Shown piece after piece: positions 37,501-50,208 of a DNA stretch of 64,000 bases (its first letter is position 1; the number at the start of each line of letters is the position of its first letter). This DNA comes from Pyxicephalus adspersus (lineage: Eukaryota; Chordata; Amphibia; Anura; Pyxicephalidae), in assembly GCF_032062135.1 (NCBI RefSeq), contig NC_092861.1, forward strand, positions 61,251,777 to 61,315,776, given 5' to 3'. The notes under the pieces are model-generated. The model was not told the DNA's origin and searched no databases. It saw nothing but the letters and a program-made list of their open reading frames with translations. The position numbers and the translations under genes are program-made.

Positions 37501-39521
37501 TCTGTGTTATAGATGAACATTTTACTTCCTCCCAGGTAACCGTTCTAAGGTCTAGCAGCCAACTGCTAGGCCCAAGTATTGTCCAGTGACAGAGGGAGTG
37601 GAGGCAGGTCATGGTCCCCCTTGCACATAACAGCCAACACTGAGGATAGAAACGTTTACAATGATAAAGGAAAAAGTAGAAGTGCTGGCAAGGTGATAAA
37701 TACTGTGTCAGACAGATAGTGCCATTACTCACCTTCTTCTTTCTCCAGTTCCCTACCCTTTGTTATTATATCATGACAACTAGGATTGCGTCCCTAACTG
37801 CAAAATTTTAAAAAAATTGCAAAGTTAAAAACTGCCCTATTTCTGTAATGACTCCACTGTAAAGTTTGGGTATGGAAATTGATCCCCATGTTTTAACTGC
37901 TTTTCCTATTATCAAAGTGGATATTGTGGCTAGTTACATACGGTATGGTACGTATGATACTTTTATACATAAATCCCAGCAGGTCTACTAAATCAGTTGT
38001 GTTGGATGTAGCTTTTATGGGCTAAGTGCAGCTCTGTAGCATATGTACATATTTAGGTGCACCTTACCAAATCTGGAAGGTAAATAGCTTTCTTGTGCCA
38101 CAAATATCTGCATTGCACTATCAATCACATCTGCAAATAATCCTCATTCTTGGCACTGCATGATTCATTAATAAACACACCACGTAGATTGTTGCTAAAT
38201 ATGGACTGCTGTAAATACTTGTAAGTACAATATAATAACATAGCATTATATAACCAAGTACTTCCATTTCTACTGCATTTTAAATATTCAGGGTAAAATT
38301 ATGTTTTTCTTAAATTAAATATTTGCTTTATAATAATTGTACCTTTTCAATGACTGACATATAATAACAGACAGCTGATTTGATACAAAAATATGCTATA
38401 ACAGCCTTAGATTTCCACTTCATTACAAAGAGTATCCTTAATGATACTTCAGAATTGCTATAGTGTTTAATTATCGATACTTCTTAATCTGAACACTAGG
38501 ATACTTAAATGTAGAAAAATCTGAAGTGTCCATACCTGACTGATATCTGACCATAGGGAAGCTTGTCTACTATTCTACCCATTTTCATGTAAAGCTATAA
38601 AAGGAGGACCACAGCACCAGAGACATTTATGTCTAGTTTAAAAAACATGTCTAGCTACCACTTATTTCGCTCAGACCCTCCATCACCCTGTGGTCTAGTC
38701 ACTAATGTTACTGCAATAGTTATTTCAAAAGCACCATATTTTATATTTGGGTTTAATAAATGTAATTTATCTTCAGCTAAAAGATGACAAAAACTTTACA
38801 GAAAATAATTCAACACTTAAAACAATGTATTTGGATTTAGTTATAATGTATGAGCCAACGTCATTGTTATACTGAAACATATCAAGAGCCTACAGGAAAA
38901 AAACTTTATCAGTAGCTAATTAATTTTATAAACCACTGTTTTGTTTTTTTTAAAGTAAATCAAGTTTAAGTTGAGTTATATTTATTGTCTATTTATGTTT
39001 TTACAAAAATAAAGTTGGATGTGCCAAATACAAAAGGTTAAAACCCCTGTTTTGCAGTATTGGGGAAGTAGAATCTAATTAGCCTGTTTTATGCAATTTG
39101 CACTTATGAGTTCTGGCTTCCAAAGTGTTCTGAGAATGGTTAACCAGTAACAATTAAAAATGTATTATTCGATTCTACCCTCTGATTTTCACATCAATAA
39201 GCACTTTATAGGTTAGCATCCCAATCAGTCTGTCATATGCTTGACGAATGAAAGTTGCAATGTTAATCCAATTGATTCTTGTACTAAGAGATTCATAGAA
39301 AGCAAATACTAAACTAAGCATGGACTGTATATGAAAGTATAAATACATAAGCATGTTTCACCTTGGATCCTTGTTATCCTAAAAAACTATTAGTTAGCAG
39401 ATCACTGACTAGATGGAAATGTTGTTAAATCAGATCTGGCATATCCAGAAGTTTGTATTACCAAACCGCCTTAAAGTGTAACTGAAAGCAAAACTATAAA
39501 ATGGATGAATGTTTATGTGTT

Positions 39522-39524
<3 letters not shown>

Positions 39525-39554
<30 letters not shown>
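39525..39554. repeat. (TA)n microsatellite
   Basis: About 30 bases of pure TA alternation. Confidence 0.9.
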
Positions 39555-39556
<2 letters not shown>

Positions 39557-41488
39557 ATTGTATTTCTGCTTATATGTATATGTATATCATTATAAAAATA
39601 ATGACAAAAGGAGTACCTAAAAAGCAATGTTTGTTATGTGCTGTCACTAACATTATAATAACATTGGATTGCTGTAAAGTAGGTTGCCTATATTGTCACA
39701 GGCTGTGATGATAATGCTCCTTATTTGCAGTCTCTACTATGGTATTAAGATGAGAAATTACCGATGGGGTGGGCAGAATAAACAGACCCCTTTACCAAGT
39801 AACTAACAAGAAAGATATCTAGAAAGGGGGAATATTTGTATTTTCTGCTGCAATGCCATCTACCATCTCAGTCTGCCACTGAATTCACCTATTATAATTC
39901 ATGTCTATTTCATCTTTGATGTAGTTTAAGGTACCCGTTATAATGTTACTTTTTAAGAAGTAATAAAAAAGATTTTCTATCTCATTTCCAATGTTCCAAG
40001 TGAAACAATACATCGACAGAAGCTATTTGTAGTGAAAGCCGCAAGGAAAAAAATGGGCTAGATTTACTATCAATAGAAAGTTAGACTTCCTATATGTACA
40101 ATATAATAAATGGTGGTGCATTTTACAGAAGATAGCCGCATACAGTACTAGGATTAAGTTGCATCTAAAAATGCCACCTCTCTGTAACTTGTCTATTACT
40201 TTATCTCTCTATATTTCTGCATTTACTGCCGTTGGAGATAATCACTGATGGCTGAACAATTAGATGACAACTGTAAGTCGTCCAATTAGAGGACAAAAAA
40301 TGTAGTAAGTAATTTAAAAAAATATTACTCCTATCACTAAATGTTGTAATTAGTTCTAAACCTGAACATTTTCAAGGTGGCACTATTTCATGAACAAAAC
40401 AATTTAACATATAAGTCTTTGAAACAAACAAGGAAGGGCAATGAATATAAAATGATTTGTTTAATGAGCAGGGATAGCTCTAATGTTACTTATTTAAATA
40501 TCCTCCTTTAATGAGTGCCAAAATAGGAAAAAAAATAACCAAATGACATACAAACATACAAGCATTATTTTTATATCACGGAAGGCTTTTTTTTTTTATC
40601 ACACTCCATTATCATGACCTAGTTTTATATGCTTTGTATACAGGGAGAAGAACTGGGTATATTATACTAGCTGTTTATAGGTCTAAAATCTAGGCAATCA
40701 AAAATGGTTGCAGATTGCCATGATTTCGACATCTACTACAGGTAGTACTATTACCAGGTTCTGTGTTCATTATGGGCTGCTAATCAAACTAAAATAGTAT
40801 GTAAAAGAGGAGCCTGTGTGGCTAGAGCTAGAGATGACTGAATATTTACATTGCTGAGTTCAAGGTATTATACTGTTTCCAGATAAAATTATTACAGCTA
40901 ATTGCAGTTCAAAATACATGTTCACACAAATCAATAATGTATCCTATTATAAAGAATTAAAATAGAAGTACCTCATATTGTTCATGTGATAAGGTTCCTA
41001 TAGACTGCAATTAAATCCATTCTTTAGAAAAAGTCCTAGTAGCACCTTTAATACACAGACTATTAGTTTTAATGAGCATATTGTCTAAATAAGGAACAAT
41101 GTTTATCTGTCCTATATGAAATGAGACTTCAGTGTTGCTGAGATGAATGTATTTCTAATGTATGTATTGCTAATAAAAAATATAAATGGAAAATAACAAA
41201 CACATTTCAAAAGACGGAGCCTTTTCTTTAAATTTCCACATCTACAGTAGTTAATCAGTTAGATAATGTCAATATTTAATTCTTTATTGACTCAGGACAT
41301 AATTATTCCAAATTCCTGCTTCCATTCTAAATTTATTTTAAGATCACTGATTTCTTTGGATGCTATTTCAATTTCCCATTTTAGAACTATTTTGTCAAAG
41401 CTGACATCTTCAAAGCTAGCTTTGCTAATAAAAAAAAATATATAAAGTTTTGCATTGTGTTTTTCCATCATGAAAAGCTGAAACTCTT

Positions 41489-41640
41489 AAGGGTCTATTT
41501 ATAAAGCAGTGAATTTGACATTTACTGAAAATTTATTTGGTGGAGAATCCTTCAAGTCAACGTGTTTTCAATGGCAGTGATTGATTCTCCTCCAGAGAAT
41601 GTTTTTAAAAATGTCGGATTCGCTGCTTTATAAGTTCACC
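41489..41640. mobile_element. Small palindromic MITE (TTTATAAAGCAGTGAAT ends)
   Basis: TTTATAAAGCAGTGAATTTG near the left end is answered by ATTCGCTGCTTTATAAGT at the right, with ACATTT/AAATGT next to both and GGAGAATC / GATTCTCCTCC further in. There is no coding content. A degenerate relative lies at 52700-52800. Confidence 0.65.
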
Positions 41641-43113
41641 TTAGCCTTGAACTTTGCCAATAAATTTCAGTGATCTCTGCTTTTCCTAGGAATTATACTA
41701 TTATATGTAATTACAAATCACACAAATATACAAGTCTTTGTAACAATATAGTGCAAAGTACACCAATGTGCTCTTAACTGTTGTAACCAGATAGTAATAG
41801 AAGTTTCATTAGAACAACTGACAGATTGTATATTAAGAGTATTTATGGAATAAAAAAGAGCAGTGAGAGTGAAATATTTACACAATATAGTAACCCATAA
41901 CAATAATCATTTTTCAGTGAAAGCATTGGGTTAAAGCCTATTGTTTTTTTGCCTTATTAAACAAGGCTGATTAATTTGCAACATGTGCACACTATTTGCG
42001 CCATGTTATAAATTAAGTCTAATAACATCTGCTGTGCAATTCAAAGAGGTGTAGTTTCCAAACATATACTGCAGCATTACTGCTTAAAAGCATTCATAGT
42101 TATTCATACTAATTATGTGAATAGCATTTTGCTATTACCTGTTTTTACTGTATAATCAATAAACCAGCCACTATTATTTCAAACAGGGCCTGTAAGAAAA
42201 GCAAATGTTATGAGTTAATTATATTGTATTTATTGAAGTATGAAAATTACAATTTTATTGACATGTATAATTCATGATTTGTTTCTCCTTTGCTCCAATA
42301 GAAGAATATATAAATATAAATATATAATATATATAATGTATACATAATGTCTACTGCTGGTGGTAAAATGTTTTCGGTACAGGATTACATTTTTAAGTGC
42401 AATATATATACATCTTTTTAAACCGGTAACATTCTATCAACAAGGGCAGCAAAAAAGCCATGTTTACCTATCTATTGTATATATTAATAGCTGAAAACAA
42501 TAAAATGATGTTTCTAAGAAATTTATTGTTTTGAATGTGGTGTGTAAACTTACTGCTTAACATCCACCAAGGTCAACCGCACCTAAAATGGTAAAATATT
42601 TGATAATTTATTATTAATCATGACAGTCATTAAAGAAATAGTAGGGTCATTTGGGGTGGGGCCTTTCAAATACTACAAATAGGATCATGAATAGTCAGTG
42701 AAACAGTCATTTATGGTTGCAACATAATTTAATTGAAACTTTTATTTTGTGAGTTAACAGGTCTTTCCAGAGTTAAACATTTATCTAATGTTGCAATGAA
42801 AAACTTTATTTATTTAATTTTCTTTCCTTGACAGGCTCAGTGCCAGTAGACTAATGAAATAATCCTGCGTCTTTAATTCTCATAGGATCATGAATCAATA
42901 CATTTTAAAATAATAAACATTTTAATATTAAAAAAAGCTAAATACTGAAAAAAAAAGCATAAGGATGTTACAGACGGAACTTTGTGTCCGAAGCAGTGGT
43001 TAAGCCAGCCGATTCACCACAGCAGTGAGACATGAGCATGTGCCTTGAGTATCAGGTAGCTACTCTGCACATCACCTCCAAAAGCAAAGTACCAGTCTCT
43101 TCCTGAGAGGAAA

Positions 43114-43141
<28 letters not shown>
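43114..43141. repeat. (TA)n microsatellite left of the solo LTR
   Basis: About 27 bases of TA alternation ending just before the LTR; a second tract lies directly on the other side of the LTR. Confidence 0.85.
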
Positions 43142-43145
<4 letters not shown>

Positions 43146-43769
43146 TGTGAGGGGTTACGCTCAGGAACCCTGCTGGGTTCAAAGGACACTTGTCTGGTTC
43201 ATCCAACTCAGGTCACACACCGAGGTATCAGCCTTAAGCTGGCTTGCCGCCAGGTTTATTGAAGGTTGCAGATAAAATAAAAAAAACAGCAAATGAAAAC
43301 CTTGCCTGTCCGGCACTTAATATACATCAGACGTCCCTGTCTATCAACTGGAGGGCTTCTCCCTGTCAGCTCAAAACCAAGCTTTCAGCAACCTTCTACT
43401 AACTTTTGAGCTCACTCACACAGGCCGACTTGAGCTCACTCACCCAGACCGACTGTCTGAGTCTCCCAGCAGAGCTCCCTCACACAGACCGACTGTCTGT
43501 GTCTCCAAGCAGAGCTCCCTCACACAGAACCCGTCTGTGTTTCTCCAAGCAGAGCTCGCTCACACAGTCCACCTGTCTGTGTCTCCAAACAGAGCTCACT
43601 CACTGAGCTCCTGGCTGTATGTTATATCTCTACACTCAGTGCTTCTTTATTAATTAGAGTCGTCCACCTGCTACTTCACACAAGAGAGGAATCGTGGGCA
43701 AATTACTTCCCATGAAAGAGGAATCCTGGGCAAAAATATCTCCCTTCCACCTCCAATCCTGCCTTGGTG

Positions 43770-43772
<3 letters not shown>
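43146..43772 (-). mobile_element. Solo LTR inserted in a TA microsatellite
   Basis: On the minus strand the segment starts TGACACCAAGGCAGGATTGG and ends GTAACCCCTCACA, with the TG...CA ends of an LTR. A TATA-like word (GATATAACATAC) lies inside, and a CAATAAACC poly(A) signal lies about 110 bases before the end. No primer-binding site, gag or pol follows on either side, so this is a solo LTR left by recombination. It sits between two (TA)n tracts. The flanking five bases (CATAT / CTATA) do not give a clean target duplication. The middle carries a tandem array (next entry). Confidence 0.6.
43424..43605. repeat. Tandem array of ~42-bp units inside the LTR
   Basis: The words GAGCTCCCTCACACAGACCG and CTGTCTGTGTCTCCAAGCA recur about four times with small changes. 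This explains the low-complexity open frame seen here on the plus strand, which should not be taken for a gene. Confidence 0.8.

Positions 43773-43861
<89 letters not shown>
43773..43861. repeat. Long (TA)n microsatellite right of the solo LTR
   Basis: About 85 bases of TA alternation with single interruptions, ending in ACACACATATATG. The length in the assembly should be treated as approximate. Confidence 0.9.
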
Positions 43862-44097
43862 TGACCTCTACTACTACTTTGGATAATTTATGAGCTGTTC
43901 ACTCTGCATTAGGCTTTGTTACCTTTATTGGCTCCGGGAGGGTTTGATGAAGGGATTGTCTGAGACATGAAACATTCAGATTTGCCCAAAGGGTTTTGCA
44001 AACAATGAGGTTGTGAATACACTGTTCCGCTGCAGAACAGAAGGTAGAACAATCTCCTGGTTTATTTGAAAGCTTAAAGTGACTTTAGCGATAAAAC

Positions 44098-44340
44098 TCA
44101 ATAAAGGTATTAGGCCCGTTTGTGTCTCGAAAGAAGGTGGTGGAAGGATCTTTGGCTCTAAAAGATGCAGTCTCCAAAACCCTTCTATCTGATAAAGAAA
44201 GAATGGCCAGGGAAAAGGAAAAACAAGTACAAGGTATTCAAGCGAAGACCCATATCAAGACCTCACTGAAGAACTCCAACATGAGTTTGACCCATAGGGA
44301 GGTTGCCATAAAGCTTTGTAGACTCAAACAACTGGATTGA
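44098..44340 (+). pseudogene. Charged helical ORF, possible fragment of an unidentified gene
   Basis: The frame reads VSRKKVVEGSLALKDAVSKT, then LLSDKERMAREKEKQVQ and a Lys-rich end, closing at 44340. Lys/Glu-rich heptad-like spacing suggests a coiled coil. It is faintly like the C-terminal helices of guanylate-binding GTPases, but I would not name it. There is no supported splice site, start ATG or promoter, and downstream frames (to about 44850) are broken by stops. It could be a processed or decayed gene copy, or chance. Confidence 0.2.
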
Positions 44341-46052
44341 ACCCAAATCATGTAGTAGGTGGCATTAATGCTCCTGGCTTTCAGTAGCAAGACCTGCAGA
44401 GAGCAACTCAAATTGATTTGCAGAGCCGGAGGGAGCAGACCTCCTGGGAGGTCTGGGTAAGCTGGAAGCCGAAGAGGCTCCCAGATGCTCAGTTGTGTTA
44501 GAAAGGGGTACAATTGATTGCTTGGGCCAAACTGAAACTACTGCATGGGTAAAAAAACATATGCCACAGGAACCTGAGCTGAGTCACAAAATGACAAACA
44601 TGTCCACTTGCAATCATCACAAATGTTTTCTGATGCCAGCACTTTCTGTTGACCAGTAGAGCCCTCTAAAGGTAGTCTGTCTAGGAGATACTGAGAGAAA
44701 AGCAGGATTAACCCATTGGTGTGCTGACATGGAACTGAGGGTGGCACCATAGAATCCAAAATAATCCAGCACTTGAAGGTCCAGTATCAAAAGAATTTGT
44801 TTACTGAAGTTTTATAGCAATCAACTAAAGTGCTGCTTTGAGAATTTGGAGGCCGCCTTTATCAAGGCAAAGATACAGGATACTTGAATAAAGGAGGTCT
44901 TCAACTTTCCAAATGTCACATTGGTTGTATTAGCCAAAATTATGAATGAAGCTTCAGTAAACAACTTTTGACAAGTGTTGTCTACTTGTGTTTTTGTAGT
45001 AGTAAATATTAGAGAATGCTCTCATTGGCTAGTGGTTGTTGGGGAATGCCCCCAGCTAAATGAATACAGAACTGAAGTGCCAAAGGAGAGGTTGTTGGTG
45101 TAATGAAGATTAGTTACTTGATCTTTAAAAGAAATAGTATTCCTAATTAAAGTTTGTATAGCGTATTGATCAAACAGTATGCCCTAGTTTCCAATAGATT
45201 TTCATTACGTTCAATGTTTTTATTGAATTAATTATTTAATCTAATAATATCATTGAGTAGAGTATAACCAGCTTTAGATGCTATTGTAATATAGAAGAAA
45301 GCTCAGAAGAGTTACCATAAGTCTAAGTGAAATTCTAAAAGGGAAACAAAAGGTTACGTGAAAGTTAAATGGAGAAATGCTATTGTACTGCAGAGATGTA
45401 CTGTATATATAAATATATATATTTATTTATTTATTTATATATACACTTTTTTTTTGGCTTGACATACATTTTAAGGAACAAAAGTTAGTTTCCTTATGAA
45501 GTAAGTAATATTCAATAATGTACAAAGGTTTTAGAACCTTGTGGGTTCTGTAAAAGAAAATTTCCAAAATCCTGATACCTTTTTCAATACCTTACCTTTT
45601 AATTAGTTTCTCCAAAAGACCTTTTTATGCATAATGAATCTTCCCCCACTATGTTATCTACCAAAGTGTGGCTCCCGAACTTTGGTTTTTGTGAAGTAGA
45701 CAGTACATGTACAGTGTATTACACATGAACTGGTTTCCTAACACTACATGCCCCGTGTGTACTAACGCTGACATGTACTAATGAGAATGTATGCTCATTA
45801 CTGTTATGTCCTACAAGTAGCAATTTTGTATTTAAAATTATTTTTTAACTTTCCTGGATAATAACAGAAAGGCACATGAAGATAAATAAGTGAAGTAGCC
45901 ATACAAAACCATGGTAGCTCTTTTCCTTCTCTTATTGTCACTGGTCCTGTTCTGATTTATGAATAGGAAGAATATGCATGGATAGTAGTTTATAATGTGC
46001 CAAGAAATATATCCCTCATTGCTATTAAAAGATGTAATGCTAACGTTTATCT

Positions 46053-46124
46053 GTATTATTAATAATAATAAACAGGATTTATATAGCGCCAACATATTAC
46101 GCAGCGCTGTACAATAAATAAGGG
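46053..46124 (-). mobile_element. 5'-truncated L2 tail
   Basis: GCGCCAACATATTACGCAGC and the AATAATAATAAACAGG end match the 3' tail of the long L2 copy at 25465-28380 in the same orientation. Only about 70 bases are present. Confidence 0.75.
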
Positions 46125-47534
46125 TTATGCGGCTTTTAAATTTGATATGTCAATATTTTGGATATTTCAAACAAAACACTACAATAGATTTACATTGATC
46201 CTTGCAGTTGGCTACAAGTAATAGACATACCATCCATTGTTCTATAATTATATTATAATAACAATATAAAATATAATAATATTTTTTTTCTATTGAATGC
46301 AATCAAAATACTGTTTCTAGCACAAAAAGTTTTGATTGGTTCTAAATTTTTATCTATTTCATTTAAAATTTCACATATATGTATGTATGTGTGTATGTAT
46401 GGATAGCTTAGGGATGTAATCTTAGGTAAGTAAGTAAGTAATTTTAAGGTGTTTTTACGATGGATGTGCAGTAAAAGACTTTCACAGGAGTAGAAAAGAG
46501 AGGGAAAAGGCGGGCTTTTGTTGGCACTACATTTTGTGTGAATTTAAAGTATGTATTTGTGTGTTTTAGATACAAACATCCGTGATACCAAATATTCCAT
46601 ATAGGAATTTTGTTAAACATGATTACCATATCATTAAATACTTATTCAACACATATGAATTACATGAACATAGTACATTACATGAAGTCATATTGTCTCC
46701 ATTAAATCCTGACACATTTCGCCCAAAACAGTGGCCTCCTCAGGGGATAGAAAGACTCAAGTAGATATAGGTGTGGTTAGAGGAAAAATCCAAGGTGTAG
46801 ATGTGAAATTGTCAGCAGTGACAATGTGGAGATGCCAGTATAAAGATGGCGCTGTATTTAGGGTAATATCGCTGCAATTGAAGCAAGAAATATTTAACTG
46901 ATTGCCAGGTTCCCTTGGTAATATGGATATTCCTCTGTCATGGAGTGGTTTCCTTTGTGTTTTAAATATGCGAGTTGCTTGTGGTACATTAACTCCCAAC
47001 CGGAGTTGAGAGTTGAAGATATGTCCTGATTAAGTTGGTGGTGCCATAAATTGTTAAGGGTTAATTGCTCTGTGTATACCAAAGGAATTAAGTGGTTTGA
47101 CAGTGTGAACCATGGGCAAATCCTAGCAGGTTAATAGAGTATTAGGCTAATTGTGCGCTGGTATTATTGGAATTATTGAACAGGAATCTTTATTTTGTTC
47201 TCATTGGTAGTTCAGTGTGGTGTGTACAGTATCCAAAGCCAGCCACACTCTTTCACAGAAGTACTTAGAAACAGGCAACAGTTTGCATGTGGTTGGCCAA
47301 GGAAACAGTGATGCAGAGGATATTCACATCATGCTTAATTTTAATGTATTATACGCTCAGACTCCAGTGGGACCCTGGCATACCCATCTACATTCTGGAA
47401 GAGTCTGGTGAGATGTAGACTTCATGAAATGTAAGGCACAAAAAAAAGCCAAACCTCCAATATGGAGGCCAAACAGAAGGCTTAGTGAATGAGGTCATGT
47501 TCTGCTGACATCTGCCATCCAATAAATTAAAAAT

Positions 47535-47559
47535 AGTTTTTTTTTTTTTTTTTTTACAT
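47535..47559. repeat. Poly-T run
   Basis: About 24 consecutive T bases, flanked by AT-rich DNA. Confidence 0.8.
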
Positions 47560-48100
47560 TTCCTTGTATGTTATTGGGTATTGCAATGTGAACTCTTACC
47601 ACATTCACAAGTTAAGTGAATTATTCCTTCCAGAATCATAATTAATTTTAGTGAACAGTCTGACCTATTTTAGTAAATTAACTCAACTTTCTTTCACACA
47701 TACTTTTTCTCAAAAACATACCTGAAGACAACTTCTGTGTTCATTTACTAATTTCATAAAGATTAACTGATGACATCCTACCAGACAGTTATTTTTTCAG
47801 AATCCTATAGAATAAATGAGAAGAGAAGAAACGAGGGTTTTTTATGGCAAAAAAGTGAATTTTACTTTACAATTAAAGTAAGTAATTAAATAATTGGTCG
47901 TAGTTGTAGTTTAGGTAACATAAACTAACAAGACAGACTTAAATCTAATTTAAAAAAAAAATATATATATTACTTGGCCCAGGATTGATGATTGATATGC
48001 AAGGAGGTAAATACGTAAGAGCAAACCAAATGGATGGTTCAGAAGAAGTTCAAATTGGTTATTATTTAGCAAAAAAATCAAAGATGTATATGGGAGATCG

Positions 48101-48173
48101 AGACAGGGATTCAATCTCTAATTATCAGTCTTTTAATATGGTGGGCTGATAACTAGAGACTGAATTCCTGTCT
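48101..48173 (-). repeat. 28-bp near-perfect hairpin, miRNA-precursor-like in size
   Basis: Arms 48101-48128 and 48146-48173 are inverted copies with three differences in 28, separated by a 17-base loop. In a minus-strand transcript two of the three differences would be G-U pairs, in a plus-strand transcript one. There is no known miRNA seed that I recognise. A tiny MITE is the simpler explanation. Confidence 0.6.
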
Positions 48174-48841
48174 TATCAAAAAGACAAACAGCGCTGTGAT
48201 TAGGTTTGTAAAAATATATTAACATCACAATATTAATGTTTTAAGAATCTGAAGTGCCACTAAACACACATTAAAATGTGGTTGCTGTTATAGCTTGCAT
48301 CATCATTAGTGGACTGCAAATATTAAACCTCAGGGAATGTCCCTTCCTATTTGAGCATGTCTACTATAGTCCTCTATGGCCTACTGTATCTGCGATGTAG
48401 CCACCATGCTCTGCTTGTTCCTGATACTTCCTATGTGTTGATACATCCAGCCATGGCATGAAAAACGTCACCTCATCCATATCTAGCACCTTTAATAATC
48501 CTCAACCATGCAGCAATGTCAAGGCTTTTAGACAAAGGGTCGATTTTTGAATTGTTTCTGCTTCTGACATTTGTGGGAGGTAACAGAATTCCTAATGTTC
48601 CTGTGGAAGTACTGCATGGGAGATACATGGCTCCATGATCCTTTAGTTGTGCAGCTTTAGGTGAAGCCAGCATGCCTCTGGGGTTAAGATACATAGATCT
48701 TTTTCCTCTAACTTTAAAAATATGCACTGGGATAGGTAAAAGGTGTAATTTGAAGAGACAAGAGCATGTGACAGCAATTTGTATTGTATTGTAATGTATT
48801 TATCCTACTTGAAAACTCAGTATCCCATGGAGAGATTTTGC

Positions 48842-49053
48842 AATTTATGGTAATCTAGTTTGATTTTTTAAAGCAGCGGTCACCAACCGGTGGTTCGCAA
48901 GAAAATTTTGGTAGTCCTCGACACTGGCCAGTGCGCCCACTCAGAGGGGTCCCTCTCCTGATTCCACTGGGGGGGGGCACACCGGCCAATTTTTTCGCAA
49001 ACCACAGGTTGGTGACTGCTGCTTTAAAAAGTTAAACTAGATTACCATAAATT
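48842..49053. mobile_element. Palindromic hAT-like element with 47-bp (or longer) arms
   Basis: Left arm 48842-48888 and right arm 49007-49053 match at about 44 of 47 positions. The similarity continues inward past GGTGGTTCGCAA / TTCGCAAACCACAGG. Within the arms CAGCGGTCACCAACC and its complement are standard hAT ends (48874, 49021). The inverted match continues about 32 bases outside these ends, where a simple insertion would show a direct 8-bp duplication. Confidence 0.7.
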
Positions 49054-49302
49054 ACTCAGAGCTGCGGACTGGCCGTATGGACCGCAGGCTCAGGGTGGTG
49101 GGTGGACACAACCCACCCACTCTCTCATGGCAGGCTTAGACTTGCGATGGGAGAGTAGGCTGGTTCTGGCATCAGGACATCAATCTGGGGGAAGTTTCTT
49201 CCCTTTTAAGTGACTCACAGCTCCCCGAGCATGCGCGGTTTGGAGTCCGTAAATTTAGTGGTCTGTGAGCTCCAAAAGGTTGGCGACCAACCACTGTTTT
49301 AA
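49054..49302. mobile_element. Second hAT-like end adjoining the palindrome
   Basis: The segment ends GGTCTGTGAGCTCC, then AAAGGTTGGCGACCAACCAC and TGTTTTAAAG, again a hAT-type right terminus like that of the neighbouring palindrome. Its body is GC-richer than the flanks. This is probably a related element into which, or beside which, the palindrome inserted. Confidence 0.45.
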
Positions 49303-50208
49303 AGTTTTTAAAGTGAAATTTTTAGGGTTCATAAATCCAAATGTAATCTGTGTTTGACAGCCCTGTCAAAGAGAAATACAGCGTTTAAAGAAAACAACTG
49401 CACTGGTAGATACTGTTTTACAGTTGTAGTAAGATATCACAGGTATGTTTTATAAGTATGACTTAGCTTTATTCTGCAAATTGTAGAGGTATCTAAGCCC
49501 TTAATTATTCTAATAAGTACTGCAATAGACATTAAATGCTACCTCTCTACTACCAACAATGCCAGCTACATACGTAGACTTCCCAGGACAGCAAACCTAA
49601 AGGGGGCAATGAATCAATGGATCTTGAATTATTTTTAAATGCTAAAAATGCCTTTCTGTGTGTAGGCCAACAGAGTGTTAAGATACTGTAGTTGTAATGT
49701 TAATCAATATGATGCAACAAAGTTGGCAGTTGGTATCTGATTGAACGTTTATTTATGTGCTAAGGGAAAGCCCTTTCAATAAACAAGCTTAGTGGAACAA
49801 TATTTCTTGAAATTATATGTATATGACTGCATAGAAGGTTGAGTCCAGAATAATTTACTGAATAGTAGCCAGTACACTGTACACTTACACTTTACACGCT
49901 TTGTAAATCCTCACTTTGTCAGGAACACCAAGCTTAAGCTTAGTCTGCACAGACTGTTTTTTAAACGCTTATAAATGCCAATACTACTTTTAAATGTGTT
50001 TATGTGAGTTTATACAAGTGTTTAAAAGCAAGCCTAACAACACTTAAATTGCCCATATATTGCTTAAAAGCCCATATTGCTTTTATAGGGGTTTGTAAGG
50101 GTTTCTGGGTGTTTAAAAAGATTATAAATACCTGTAAACTCTTCCAAAGAGTGTTTAAAACCTTTTATAAACACTTCCATGGGTTTTATTGGAAGTGGTA
50201 CAATCAGT

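Larger units (their letters stand above)
34526..43100 (+). other. DLGAP2: DLGAP2 3' UTR and downstream flank, repeat-poor
   Basis: After the stop the sequence is AT-rich, with many AATAAA words (for example near 35117, 36319 and 39007), so the poly(A) site cannot be fixed. Only a (TA)n run (39525-39554) and one small palindromic element (41489-41640) interrupt about 8.5 kb. Open frames here (such as 35736-36140) look like chance. How far the transcript extends is unknown. Confidence 0.5.
43862..48100. other. Intergenic DNA between solo LTR and hairpin
   Basis: AT-rich sequence. Besides the charged ORF and the L2 tail, a stretch at about 46690-47070 (from ACATTTCGCCCAAAACAG) has the look of an unclassified dispersed repeat. 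I see no gene. Confidence 0.5.

Noticed and set aside
43406..43606. Ser/Leu/Thr-rich repetitive protein frame
   Set aside because: It is the translation of the tandem array inside the solo LTR.
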